A stretch of DNA of 64,000 bases from Caulobacter mirabilis (GCF_002749615.1 NZ_CP024201.1:310001-374000); one strand, 5' to 3'. Counted from the stretch's first letter, positions 30,685-39,037 are shown. Translations and numbers: made by a program. The notes: generated by a model not told the origin, from the sequence alone.

Positions 30685-31332
30685 ATGCGCCGTCTTGCGC
30701 TCCTGAGCCTCTCCGCCGCCATGGTCATGGCCTCGTCGGCCGTCGCCCAGGAACAGCCAGCGCCGGCTCCGGCCGCTGAACCGGCGCCCGCCGCGCAGGC
30801 CGCTCCGGTTCAGGATGGCGTCGCGCCGACCCCGCCGCCGGCCGAAGCCCCGGCGACCCCGCCGCCGCCGCCGCCGGCTCCGACCGATGTGACCTCGGTC
30901 GCCATCCTCGGCGCGCTCGACCGCGTCTGCCGCCCGCTCGTCGCCGGCGGCAACCTCGAGCAGCTGGCCAAGGCCAACGGCTTCAAGAAGAAGCGCGAGA
31001 TGTGGTCCTGGGCCTACGCCAAGGGCTACCAGATGACCCTGCTGGCCTCGACGACCAACCCGAACGTCTGCACGCTCGAGATCGACTACCCGATCGACGG
31101 CCTGACCCCGGTCATCGTCGACCTGCACAACTGGGCCATGGCCCGCCAGTGGGCGCTGTATCGCAACGACAAGTACACCACGGACATGGAGCGTTCGACG
31201 CGGTCGTGGGAGCTGCGCGGCGAGACCCAGGACGAGGCCGTGGTGCTGATGAGCGTCCGCAAGGCCGACGGCACGCCGGTCTCGAAGAAGGCCGATCGCG
31301 CCGAGGTCCTCTACAGCCTGACCAAGCGCTGA
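30685..31332 (+). CDS. Exported protein with Pro/Ala-rich linker, unknown function
   Basis: A 215-residue exported protein. After a signal peptide (VMASSAVAQ) comes a linker of about 50 residues rich in Pro and Ala, then a domain of about 135 residues (CRPLVAGGNLEQLAKANGF ... EMWSWAYAKGYQ ... VCTLEIDYPIDGLTPVIVDLHNWAMARQW). I recall similar exported proteins of this kind in alphaproteobacteria but can name no function. The domain has one cysteine near its start and one in the middle, which might pair. AAGGGAAG precedes the ATG at 30685. It follows atpC by about 110 bases with no clear terminator between, so readthrough is possible. Confidence 0.75.
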   Translation: MRRLALLSLSAAMVMASSAVAQEQPAPAPAAEPAPAAQAAPVQDGVAPTPPPAEAPATPPPPPPAPTDVTSVAILGALDRVCRPLVAGGNLEQLAKANGFKKKREMWSWAYAKGYQMTLLASTTNPNVCTLEIDYPIDGLTPVIVDLHNWAMARQWALYRNDKYTTDMERSTRSWELRGETQDEAVVLMSVRKADGTPVSKKADRAEVLYSLTKR

Positions 31333-31670
31333 TCGGCGCCGGCCCTGACGGGGCGGCCTTGCCGCCCGCGTCAGGAGCAAGGCACGGCCTGAATCATCCT
31401 GGTCGTCGCCGGCCTCTTCGGGACGTCTGGACGGTCGGCCTCAAGTAGGCCGAGGGCTTCACCCCGCGCCTGTCGCCTGACTCGGTCTAGGCCGTATCGA
31501 CATTCAGTCTGAGGGTATCCGTTTTCATCCGAAAGTCCTCGCGAAGGCGGGGACCCAAGCTGATCCTCAAAGTCTCCCCCGATCGACGAAGCCGCACAGT
31601 CGGCTTGGGTCCCCGCCTTCGCGGGGACATACGGTGATACAGGCGCATTCAAAGTGAATGTCGATCAGCT
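31333..31670. other. Non-coding region with nested inverted repeats
   Basis: About 340 bp between the exported-protein gene and the end of an alpha/beta hydrolase gene. It contains the outer arms ATCGACATTCA (31496-31506) and TGAATGTCGAT (31655-31665), which enclose the family C repeat at 31535-31628. I see no coding capacity on either strand. Confidence 0.6.
31535..31628. repeat. Intergenic inverted repeat, family C
   Basis: Arms GTCCTCGCGAAGGCGGGG-ACCCAAGC and their reverse complement (26 bases, one mismatch) flank a 42-base centre. The arms are a short-sequence signature common in alphaproteobacterial genomes. It would form a long hairpin in RNA. Confidence 0.85.
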
Positions 31671-32420
31671 CTAGGCCGCCGCGCGGCGCTCCTCGGCCAG
31701 CCAGTCGAGACACAGGGCGGCCGCGTCCTGCCAGCCCGGCTCCGCCGGCAGCCAGTGGCTCATCCCCGACATCGTCACGAAGCGAGCGGCCAGGCGCTGG
31801 GCGGTCTGGCGCGCCGTGGCGGGCGGATGGATGACATCCTGCTCCCCCGCCAAGACCAGCGCGGGGGCGGCGATCCGGCCGACAGCGGTGGTCATGAACG
31901 GATCCAGCCACCAGTTCAGCGTCTGCCACAGGGCCAGGCCGCTCTCGGGCACCATCCGCGCGAAGGCGGCGTGGCGGTCTTCCCGCGCCATGCGGTCCAG
32001 GCTGAAGCGCTTGGCCAGGGCATAGTCGGGATCGATGGCCTGCAGCCAGTAGGGCCCGAGCGCGTAGAGGCTGACGGCGCTGATCGCCTCCTCCATGGTG
32101 CCGCCTGACACGCCCCAGGGCGGGGAGGGGGCCAGCAGGATCAGGGACGAGACCGGGGACCGCGCCGCCGCCAACTGGGCGACCAGTCCGCCGAGGGAAT
32201 GCCCTATCAGGATCGGCGGTTCGGCTTGGGCCCGGCAGAGGTCCGCGACCGCGGCGGCGTACTCTTCCATGGAGCGTCCGGCGACGCCGCCGCCGGGCCC
32301 GTGACCGGGGAGGTCCGGAGTCAGCACGGCGTGGCCGGCCGCCTCGAACGGCTCTCGAAACTGATCGAACACCCAACCGGCGCAGAAGGCGCCGTGCACC
32401 ATAATCACAGGCGCCGGCAT
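31671..32420 (-). CDS. Alpha/beta hydrolase
   Basis: A 249-residue alpha/beta hydrolase. The oxyanion region MVHGAFCAGW, the nucleophile elbow IGHSLGGLVAQLA (Ser in GHSLGG), the acid region LVLAGEQDVIHPP and the catalytic His in GMSHWL are all in place. It has no signal peptide and is probably a cytosolic esterase/lipase-like enzyme. Its substrate is unknown. It is followed by the family C repeat region and lies 60 bases downstream of another hydrolase on the same strand. Confidence 0.88.
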   Translation of the reverse strand: MPAPVIMVHGAFCAGWVFDQFREPFEAAGHAVLTPDLPGHGPGGGVAGRSMEEYAAAVADLCRAQAEPPILIGHSLGGLVAQLAAARSPVSSLILLAPSPPWGVSGGTMEEAISAVSLYALGPYWLQAIDPDYALAKRFSLDRMAREDRHAAFARMVPESGLALWQTLNWWLDPFMTTAVGRIAAPALVLAGEQDVIHPPATARQTAQRLAARFVTMSGMSHWLPAEPGWQDAAALCLDWLAEERRAAA

Positions 32421-32481
32421 GGAGCCCCTTTTCCCGATCCTTGCGGCGACGCTGCGTGGCGCCGCCCGTTCCTTCGGGACC

Positions 32482-33645
32482 TTACGATGATTTCGGCTTT
32501 CGAACAGTCGTTTTGGCCTTCGCCGCGGGCTTGGCCGGCGCTTTTGCCGCAGCCGCCTTGGCGGGGGCCTTCGCGACGGGTTTGGAGGCGGTCTTCGCCG
32601 GCGCTGCGGTCTTGGGCTTCGCCGGCGGCGCCTTGGGAGAAGGCTTGGGCTTGGGTTTGGCGGTTGGCGCGGCCTTCGCCGGAGGCGCCGCCTTGGCCGC
32701 CGACGCCGCAGCCGCCTTGGGAGCGGGCGCCGCCTTCGGTTTCGCCGCCTTCGGCTTCGCGGCCGTAGCCTTTGCCGCGGGAGCGGCCTCCGCCGGGGCT
32801 GCAGCTGGCGCGGCCTTCGACCTGGCCGGCGCGGCGGTCTTTGCGGCGGTCGGCTTGGCGGGGGTCAGGTCCTTCTTCTCCAGCCAGGCGGCGATGTCGG
32901 CGATGACCTGGTCGGTGCCGGGTTCATCCACGATCCAGTGGCCGTTCTCGGGATAGATGCGCAGCTCGCCGCCGACCCTGGCGTACTTCTCGCCGACCTT
33001 GCGGACGTCGCCGATCGGCGTGGCCCGATCCCGGCCGCCGCCGATCACCAGGATCGGGGCGGTGATGCGGTTCTCGTCGATGTAGGCCGTCTTGCTCGGG
33101 TCGCGATCAGGATAGGCGAGGTCCTCGTACACGCCGCCGCTGTCGTAGACGATGCCGGCATAGATCCCGGCATGCTTGGCCTGCGGGACGCAGTTCAGGA
33201 CGCCCCAGGAAAAGCCGGTTTTCCAGATCTTGTGGGCTTTGGTCTCCGGCTTTCCGGAGAACAGGACGTTGGCGAAGGTGAAGGCCTGGGCGAACGACCC
33301 GCCGCTGCGAGCGCCCGCCGGGGAGGCCGGGGTGATCAGGACGCCGGCCCGACCGACGCCGCGCTCCAGGACCTTCTGCACCAGCAGCCCGCCCATGGAG
33401 TGGCCGAACAGCACCGGCGCGACGCCGGTCTCGGCCTCGATCGCCCGGGCCAGCGCCTCGACATCGTCGACATAGTCCTTGAGCCGAAGCTTGGGCAGGT
33501 CGGCCGGCGGGGCCTCGAGGGTCCGCTTGTCGGGGCGCAAGGTCGGCGTTTCGACGCGCCACCCCTTGTCGCGGAACGCCGGCGCCAGCCGAGAGAAGCC
33601 TTCGGCCGTGCCGCTTACGCCGTGCACCATGATTATCGTCGTCAT
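32482..33645 (-). CDS. Alpha/beta hydrolase with long Ala/Lys/Pro-rich C-terminal tail
   Basis: A 387-residue protein. Residues 1-258 are a complete alpha/beta hydrolase: IIMVHGVSGTAEGF, nucleophile elbow FGHSMGGLLVQKV, acid ILVIGGGRDRATP and His in NGHWIVDEPGT. The last 129 residues (259-387) are almost only Ala, Lys and Pro with a few Thr/Ser, in repeats such as AAKPKAAKPKAAPAPK, like the tails of histone H1-like or AlgP-like proteins. Such a tail is very basic and would suit binding to nucleic acid or acidic polymers. It is unusual on a hydrolase. GAGGGG precedes the ATG. Confidence 0.87.
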   Translation of the reverse strand: MTTIIMVHGVSGTAEGFSRLAPAFRDKGWRVETPTLRPDKRTLEAPPADLPKLRLKDYVDDVEALARAIEAETGVAPVLFGHSMGGLLVQKVLERGVGRAGVLITPASPAGARSGGSFAQAFTFANVLFSGKPETKAHKIWKTGFSWGVLNCVPQAKHAGIYAGIVYDSGGVYEDLAYPDRDPSKTAYIDENRITAPILVIGGGRDRATPIGDVRKVGEKYARVGGELRIYPENGHWIVDEPGTDQVIADIAAWLEKKDLTPAKPTAAKTAAPARSKAAPAAAPAEAAPAAKATAAKPKAAKPKAAPAPKAAAASAAKAAPPAKAAPTAKPKPKPSPKAPPAKPKTAAPAKTASKPVAKAPAKAAAAKAPAKPAAKAKTTVRKPKSS

Positions 33646-33693
33646 CGGTCACCCCTCATCCGCCGCCCGGCGACCCGATGCGCGCGCCCCGCG

Positions 33694-34164
33694 CTACGGT
33701 CCGGCGAACTTTCCGAACGCGGCCGCCACCTGTTCGTAGGCCGCTCGCTTGAAAGGTATGATCAATCCGGGCGTTTCGTCGAGACGCCCCCAACGCCAGG
33801 CCTCGAACTCGACCTGATGATGGGCGTCCAGGCGGATCTCCGACTCCTCGCCGATGAACCGAAGGGCGAACCAGGCCTGCTTCTGGCCGATCCACTTGCC
33901 GAACTTTCGCGCCTCCGGGGGGAAGTCGTAGGCGATCCAGCCCTCGGTGCGACCCAGGTAGTCGACCGAGCGGACGCCGGTCTCCTCTTCCAGTTCGCGC
34001 AGGGCGGCGGCGTAGAGGTCCTCGCCCTTGTCGACGCCGCCCTGGGGAAACTGCCAGTTCCAGGGATCGGGCGTGTTGGCGCGCTTGCCAAGCCAGACGC
34101 GGCCGTCTGGGTGGAACAGCACGACGCCGACATTCGGGCGGTGATTGGGGTAGTCGTCGCTCAT
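33694..34164 (-). CDS. rppH: RNA pyrophosphohydrolase (Nudix)
   Basis: A 156-residue Nudix hydrolase of the RppH type, which removes pyrophosphate from 5' ends of RNA and triggers mRNA decay. The Nudix box spans residues 42-64 with GGVDKGEDL, then RELEEETGV. N-terminal YRPNVGVVLFHPDG-like and WQFPQGG sequences are typical. The ATG overlaps the stop of the upstream yibQ-type gene by 4 bases. RppH and the deacetylase gene are commonly adjacent in alphaproteobacteria. Confidence 0.94.
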   Translation of the reverse strand: MSDDYPNHRPNVGVVLFHPDGRVWLGKRANTPDPWNWQFPQGGVDKGEDLYAAALRELEEETGVRSVDYLGRTEGWIAYDFPPEARKFGKWIGQKQAWFALRFIGEESEIRLDAHHQVEFEAWRWGRLDETPGLIIPFKRAAYEQVAAAFGKFAGP

Positions 34165-35342
34165 GACCGGCGGGTCAGGGCCGAAGCCGGGGCCAGCTGG
34201 AAGCCGCGGTCGGTCAGTCCCTGCGCCCAGCGCGCGGCTTCGTCGACGGTGACCGGATAGGCGAAGCCGGAGCCCAGCGCCTGGCCGCGCGCCCGGGCGG
34301 CGGCCTCCAGCGCGACGAGCTGGCGATTGATGGCTTCGGCCGACAAATCCTCGTCGATCACCCGGTCGGCGGAAGCGCGTCCCGCGCCGCCCCCGCGACC
34401 GGCGCTGCCGTCGTCGACAAAGGCCAGGCCGCGCTGCCGCAGCACGCCCGTGAAGGTGTTCATGGCCGACGGCGTCTCCATGAACCGCGACCCCAGATAG
34501 TTGGTCAGGCCGAAATAGCCGGTCGCCCGCGACAGCAGCCATTCGAGCTTGCGCGTGGTCTCCTCAGGGCGGCCGCCGGCGAGCAGGGTCATCGGGCCGG
34601 GGTCGTTCTGCGGATAGTCAGACGGCTCCATCGGCGCTTCCAGCAGTACCTCGTGGCCATTGGCGCGGGCCATGTCGATCCAGCCCTGCAGCCCTTCCGC
34701 GTAGGGAGCGAAGGACAGGGTCACTTCCGGCGGCAGGGTCTCGATGGCGCGCCGGGTGAGCGCGGCGTTGAGGCCGAGGCCGCCGACGACCAGGGCGACG
34801 CGCGGCTTGCCGTTGGGCGTGAAGGGACGGGCGTAGGCCTCGGCCGGCGTCCGTCCGTCGGCGCCGATGATCGGCAGCGGCGCGCCGCCCGGGCCGGGCG
34901 CGATGAGGCCGGCGATGGGGGCGGCCGCGAGCGGCGAGCCTGGGCTGACCGGCGCCGCGGCCCCGCCGGGCAGGGTGATGACGGCGGAGCCGGAAATCGG
35001 CGGGGCGTCGCCGAGCGGCGCTTCCGACAGGGCGTAGACACTGGAAGTGAGGGGCGCCTCGCCCTCGGTCGGCGGCGTCAGCCCTTCACGCCAGCCGGGC
35101 AGGGCCACGCCCTGCTCGGCGGCCTGGGTCAGGGAGATGCGAACCATCGGCGCGCCGGCCTTCGGATCGCCGGTCAGCAGGACCAGGGTCGCCAGGGTGA
35201 GCAGGAACAGCAGGCCGGCGCCGCCGGCGCCGAGGTAGGGGTTCTTGATCGCCGACAAGGCCAGGACGCGCGCCTGTTCGAGCCGACCGGTCACGGCGGC
35301 GGCGGGAGCGGCGTTGGCGGTGATGGGCTTCTTGGAAAACAT
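34161..35342 (-). CDS. Divergent polysaccharide deacetylase (YibQ/DUF610 type)
   Basis: A 393-residue protein with one N-terminal membrane helix (about residues 42-60), a Pro/Ala/Gly-rich linker to about 155, and a periplasmic divergent polysaccharide deacetylase domain (GKPRVALVVGGLGLNAALTRRAIETLP ... EVLLEAPMEPSDYP). The family is commonly found beside ctpA/envC genes and is thought to act on cell-wall or capsule glycans; activity is mostly unproven. The ATG at 35342 is chosen because the only upstream in-frame start is a TTG. The 56 bp upstream of it contain a CtrA-like half site (ATGGTTAA on the plus strand at 35384-35391). Confidence 0.85.
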   Translation of the reverse strand: MFSKKPITANAAPAAAVTGRLEQARVLALSAIKNPYLGAGGAGLLFLLTLATLVLLTGDPKAGAPMVRISLTQAAEQGVALPGWREGLTPPTEGEAPLTSSVYALSEAPLGDAPPISGSAVITLPGGAAAPVSPGSPLAAAPIAGLIAPGPGGAPLPIIGADGRTPAEAYARPFTPNGKPRVALVVGGLGLNAALTRRAIETLPPEVTLSFAPYAEGLQGWIDMARANGHEVLLEAPMEPSDYPQNDPGPMTLLAGGRPEETTRKLEWLLSRATGYFGLTNYLGSRFMETPSAMNTFTGVLRQRGLAFVDDGSAGRGGGAGRASADRVIDEDLSAEAINRQLVALEAAARARGQALGSGFAYPVTVDEAARWAQGLTDRGFQLAPASALTRRS

Positions 35343-35383
35343 CGGCGAGGTCGGCGGGACAGTCCCCGCCAACCTCGCCGTTT

Positions 35384-35391
35384 ATGGTTAA
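35384..35391 (-). promoter_or_regulatory. CtrA-like half site TTAACCAT
   Basis: On the minus strand the sequence reads TTAACCAT, the CtrA half-site pattern known from Caulobacter. It lies 42 bases before the deacetylase start, in the gap after ctpA. A single half site is weak evidence. Confidence 0.3.
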
Positions 35392-35398
35392 TGAAGCC

Positions 35399-36817
35399 CT
35401 ATTTGGCGTCTTCGCGCGGCTGCACCTTGCCGTCGACGACGGCGACGCGCGGGGCCGGCTTGGGCAGCTTGGGCGTGGCCGCGACGGAGCCGTTGCGCAG
35501 CACGTCGAGCGCGCGTTGCAGCTGGAAGTCGCACTTCAGCTCAAGCGTCCGGGTCGTGCGCTTCTTGCAGCCGTCCTCGTCGAAGGTCGCCGGCGGCGCC
35601 TCGGCCGGGATATGGGCGCCGCGCCGGGTCTTGCCCTCGGCGGCGTCCAGGGCGTTGCGCAGCGAAGCCTCGCTGAACTGGATCGACTTCGTGGCGATGA
35701 ACTCGGCCTGCTCGCGGGACGAGGCGACTTCCAGATCCGGCTCGATGCCGGTGCGCTGGATCGACTTGCCCGAGGGCGTGTAGTAGCGCGCGGTCGTCAG
35801 CTTGATCGCGCCGTCGGCCCCGCCGCGCAGCGGAATCACCGTCTGGACCGAGCCCTTGCCGAAGCTGGTCAGGCCGACGACTTCGGCGCGCTTGCGATCC
35901 TGCAGGGCGCCGGCGACGATTTCCGCCGCCGAGGCCGAGCCGTTGTTGATCAGCACCACCAGAGGCAGGCCCTTCAACATGTCGCCGGGGGGCAGCGCGT
36001 TGTAGCGTTCGATGTCGCGGGGATCACGGCCGCGCTGGCTGACCACCTCGCCGCCGTTCAGGAAGAGGCTGGACACGCCGACGGCCTGATCGAGCAGACC
36101 GCCAGGATTGTTGCGCAGGTCGAAGACCAGGCCCTTCATCTTCGGGTTCTTGGCCTGGAGGTCCTTGATCGCCGCGGAGACGTCGTCGGTGGCTTTCTCG
36201 TTGAAGCCGGACAGGCGCACATAGCCGTAGTCGCCTTCCAGGCGCGCGGTGACCGACTTGGGCTTGATGACCTCGCGGACCATCGGCACGTCGAACGGGT
36301 CGGCCTTCTCGCGCGCGATGGTCAGGGTGACCTTCTCGCCGGGCTTGCCGCGCATCAGCTTGACGGCGTCGTTGCTCGACATGCCGATGATGCTCTCGCC
36401 GTTGACGCCGGTGATGTAGTCGCCGGCCTGCAGGCCCGCGCGGTCGGCCGGCGTGCCGTCCATGGGCGCGACGATCTTCACGACGCCGTCCTCGCTGACG
36501 ATCTCGATGCCCAGCCCGCCGTACTCGCCGCGGGTGGTGTCCTGCATGTCCTCGAAGCTGTCGGGCGCCAGGTAGCCGGAGTGCGGATCCAGGGAGCTGA
36601 CCATGCCGTCCAGGGCGGCCTCGATCAGCTTCTTGTCGTCGACCGGCACGACATACTGGCGCTGGACGATCTCGACCACGTCGCCGAACAGCTCGAGCAT
36701 GCGATAGGTCTGGGCGCGCGGCTGCGGCACCGCCTCGGCCCGCTGGCTGACGTAGGCCATGGCCCCGGCGCCGAGAACGAAGGCGCATGCGCCGATCAGC
36801 AGGTTCTTCTTCATCAT
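35399..36817 (-). CDS. ctpA: S41-family C-terminal processing peptidase
   Basis: A 472-residue periplasmic protease. A membrane anchor or signal segment (KKNLLIGACAFVLGAGAMA) is followed by the N-terminal helical part, a PDZ domain (about 95-170, GLGIEIV, GLQAGDYITGVNG) and the S41 core. The nucleophile Ser lies in NNGSASAAEIVAG at about 294-296, and the general base Lys in GLTSFGKGSVQT at 321. It cuts exposed C termini of envelope proteins. The neighbour envC (peptidoglycan hydrolase activator) is a typical partner in alphaproteobacteria. Start 36817 is one of two adjacent ATGs. Confidence 0.94.
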   Translation of the reverse strand: MMKKNLLIGACAFVLGAGAMAYVSQRAEAVPQPRAQTYRMLELFGDVVEIVQRQYVVPVDDKKLIEAALDGMVSSLDPHSGYLAPDSFEDMQDTTRGEYGGLGIEIVSEDGVVKIVAPMDGTPADRAGLQAGDYITGVNGESIIGMSSNDAVKLMRGKPGEKVTLTIAREKADPFDVPMVREVIKPKSVTARLEGDYGYVRLSGFNEKATDDVSAAIKDLQAKNPKMKGLVFDLRNNPGGLLDQAVGVSSLFLNGGEVVSQRGRDPRDIERYNALPPGDMLKGLPLVVLINNGSASAAEIVAGALQDRKRAEVVGLTSFGKGSVQTVIPLRGGADGAIKLTTARYYTPSGKSIQRTGIEPDLEVASSREQAEFIATKSIQFSEASLRNALDAAEGKTRRGAHIPAEAPPATFDEDGCKKRTTRTLELKCDFQLQRALDVLRNGSVAATPKLPKPAPRVAVVDGKVQPREDAK

Positions 36818-36884
36818 CGCCCGACTGGGCTCCCTAAGCGGCGGTGAGCGCCGTTCTCGATACAAAGACCCGCCAGGGCCGAAA

Positions 36885-37958
36885 TTAAGGCGTCGCCGCC
36901 TGCCTGCTCGCGCCGCTGTCCAGCCACGGGGTCGGATCGATCGGCGCGCCGGAGCGACGAAGCTCCAAGTAGAGCTCAGGTTCCGACCTTCCGCCATCCG
37001 ACATCTTCCCGACAGGCGCGCCGGTTGCGACGGATTGTCCGGGGGAGACCGAAACCTCGCTCATGCCCGCCAGAACCAGATGGTAGGCGCCCGTGGTTCG
37101 CAAGATCAAGATGACGCCCCAGCCGGTCACGGGGCCCGCGAACTCCACCACGCCCTGGGCCGGGGCCAGGACCCGGCCGCCGGGTTCGGCGCGGAAGGCC
37201 AGGCCGTCGGACGCGCCGCCGCCCGGCGCCGGGGCCCGGAAGCGGCGGACCAGCGCGCCCGTCGGGCGGGCGATCGGGCCGGGCCCGGCGTCCGGACCCG
37301 CGACCCGTGGGAAGCTGTCGGCCAGCTGGCCGGGGCTGCCGGCGGCGCGGCCGGCCAGGAAGGCTTCGTCGGCGTAGCGCCGCTCGATGGCGGCCTGCTC
37401 GGCCATCAGCTTTTCGATCTCGCTCCAGCGGTCGGCGGCCATGCTTTCGGCGGTCAGGCGTTCGGCGTCGGCGGCCGCGGCCTGCCGGCGCAGCGCGGCG
37501 ATCTCGCGCGCCTCGGCGGCGTAGCCCTTGGCGCGAGCCTCCAGCGCGGGGGTCATGGCGCGGATCAGGATGGCCGCCCGCACCGCGTCCCGGGCGTCCT
37601 GCGGGCTGACCAGCAGGGCCGGCGGCGGCTGGCGGCGGAACAGCTGCAGGGCGCCCAGCAGCCGCGCCAGGCGGTTGCGGTCGCGTCCCAGTTCCGCCGT
37701 CAGGGCGCTTTCGCGGACGTTCAGGGCGTCCAGCCGGGCTCGGGCGCCGGCGACATCGCGGCTGCTCTGGGCCTGGCGGCCGGCCAGGGTCTTCAGCTCC
37801 TCGCGCAGAGCCTGGATCTGCTGGCGGGCCTCTTCCTGTCCCGGCGGCGGGGCGATGCGGACCACCTGGGGCTGCTGGGCGGGCTCCTGCGCGACGCTGC
37901 CCGCCCCGCCGGCGGCGGCGAGGACGATGACGAGCGGCAGGGCGATGCGGCGGCGCAT
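36885..37958 (-). CDS. EnvC-like murein hydrolase activator, degenerate LytM domain
   Basis: A 357-residue periplasmic protein. A signal peptide (AAGGAGSVAQ) is followed by a coiled-coil region (about 35-210) with Gln/Glu/Arg heptads, then a LytM-like domain at about 240-350. In the last part the zinc motif HxH of active LytM enzymes reads ELYLELR, so the first ligand is replaced by Glu, and other ligands are missing. Such degenerate domains activate amidases instead of cutting the wall, as EnvC does in cell division. The ATG at 37958 follows the rlmH stop by 14 bases, so these genes are probably co-transcribed. Confidence 0.85.
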   Translation of the reverse strand: MRRRIALPLVIVLAAAGGAGSVAQEPAQQPQVVRIAPPPGQEEARQQIQALREELKTLAGRQAQSSRDVAGARARLDALNVRESALTAELGRDRNRLARLLGALQLFRRQPPPALLVSPQDARDAVRAAILIRAMTPALEARAKGYAAEAREIAALRRQAAAADAERLTAESMAADRWSEIEKLMAEQAAIERRYADEAFLAGRAAGSPGQLADSFPRVAGPDAGPGPIARPTGALVRRFRAPAPGGGASDGLAFRAEPGGRVLAPAQGVVEFAGPVTGWGVILILRTTGAYHLVLAGMSEVSVSPGQSVATGAPVGKMSDGGRSEPELYLELRRSGAPIDPTPWLDSGASRQAATP

Positions 37959-37972
37959 GCGCGAGGGATAGC

Positions 37973-38437
37973 TCAATCGCGGTGATACGGCGAGCCGGCC
38001 AGGATGGTCGCGGCGCGATAGACCTGCTCGGCCAGCATGGCGCGCGCCAGGGCGTGCGGCCAGGTCTGGGGGCCGAACGCCAGGGTCTCGTGGGCGGCCG
38101 CCAGGATCGACGGGTCGAGCCCGTCCGCGCCGCCGATGATCAGCACCAGCCGCCGCACGCCGTCGTCGCGTAGGCGGCCGATCTTCTCGGCGAAGGCGCG
38201 CGAGGTCCGCACCGCTCCGTGCTCGTCGCAAGCGATGACATGGGCGTCCTTGAGATGGGGCGACAGCACCTCGGCCTCGGCGGCCTTGCCGGGCTTGCGG
38301 GCCTCGACCTCGACCACCTCGACCGGGCCCAGGCCGAGCGAGCGGCCGGCCGCCGTGGCGCGCTCGGCATAGTCCTTCGCCAGCAGGGCTTCGGGCGCCC
38401 TTCCGAGACGATGGACGGTGAGGAGGGTGATCTTCAT
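37973..38437 (-). CDS. rlmH: 23S rRNA pseudouridine(1915) N3-methyltransferase
   Basis: A 154-residue SPOUT methyltransferase that methylates pseudouridine 1915 in helix 69 of 23S rRNA. The N terminus (KITLLTVHRLGRAPEALLAKDY), the SAM-binding knot (LVLIIGGADGLDPSIL) and the end EQVYRAATILAGSPYHRD are diagnostic. It is part of the rsfS-rlmH-envC-ctpA block. The ATG directly abuts the family B repeat at 38439-38540, and there is no recognisable ribosome-binding site before it, so translation may depend on the repeat or on a start mechanism without Shine-Dalgarno pairing. Confidence 0.94.
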   Translation of the reverse strand: MKITLLTVHRLGRAPEALLAKDYAERATAAGRSLGLGPVEVVEVEARKPGKAAEAEVLSPHLKDAHVIACDEHGAVRTSRAFAEKIGRLRDDGVRRLVLIIGGADGLDPSILAAAHETLAFGPQTWPHALARAMLAEQVYRAATILAGSPYHRD

Positions 38438-38438
38438 T

Positions 38439-38540
38439 GCGTGGTTCGAGACGCGGTCCTGGCGGACCGCTCCTCACCATGACGATCTCTGAGCGCGTCA
38501 TCCTGAGGAGCGAGCTTCAAGCGAGCGTCTCGAAGGACGC
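38439..38540. repeat. Intergenic repeat, family B copy 2
   Basis: An element of about 102 bp starting GCGTGGTTCGAGACGCGG and ending CTCGAAGGACGC, with CTCCTCACCATGACGA and CGTCATCCTGAGGAG in the middle. It closely follows the layout of the copy at 15361-15463. Unlike that copy it stands inside an apparent operon, between rsfS and rlmH, and reaches to the rlmH start codon. Confidence 0.85.
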
Positions 38541-38549
38541 AGGGAGTCG

Positions 38550-38942
38550 TCAGTTCTTCGCCGCGGTGATGTGCGGGGAGTCGACCGACCAGATCTTCTC
38601 GATGTTGTAGAAGCTGCGCACTTCCGGGCGGAACAGGTGGACCACCACATCGCCGGCGTCGATCAGGACCCAGTCGCAATGCGGCAAGCCTTCGACCCGC
38701 GCCTTGCCGTGGCCGGCTTCCTTCAGCGTCCGCAGAACGTGATCGGCCAGAGCGCCGACGTGACGGTGCGAACGGCCGGACGCCACGATCATGGTGTCGG
38801 CCATCGGGCTCTTGCCCTTGAGATCGATGAGAACGATGTCCTGCGCCTTGTCGTCGTCCAGGCGCGTCAGAATCAGATCTTCGAGCGAACCCACCTGTCG
38901 GGGTTCGTCGGTGGAAGCCCCGGACTGGGCTTCGTGCGCCAT
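38550..38942 (-). CDS. rsfS: Ribosomal silencing factor
   Basis: A 130-residue RsfS protein, which binds ribosomal protein L14 and blocks subunit joining in starvation. The signature LDDDKAQDIVLIDLKGKSPMADTMIVASGRS and the later HCDWVLIDAGDVVVHLF and FYNIEKIWS are diagnostic. I use the ATG at 38942; a GTG at 38996 or a TTG with AAGGAG upstream (about 38969) could extend it. It follows nadD and is separated from rlmH by a family B repeat. Confidence 0.9.
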   Translation of the reverse strand: MAHEAQSGASTDEPRQVGSLEDLILTRLDDDKAQDIVLIDLKGKSPMADTMIVASGRSHRHVGALADHVLRTLKEAGHGKARVEGLPHCDWVLIDAGDVVVHLFRPEVRSFYNIEKIWSVDSPHITAAKN

Positions 38943-39037
38943 GGGCGCCAACTCGCGGTTCAGCGGAGTGCTCCTTGTTAGCCTCGCAAGCACCACCCCA
39001 TAGCACGTCCGAGCGGGTTCGTCAGCGAATCAGAATC

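Noticed and set aside
38942..38996. A longer rsfS from a GTG at 38996
   Set aside because: The extra residues are not seen in the family signature and no good ribosome site precedes that GTG; it stays possible but less likely.
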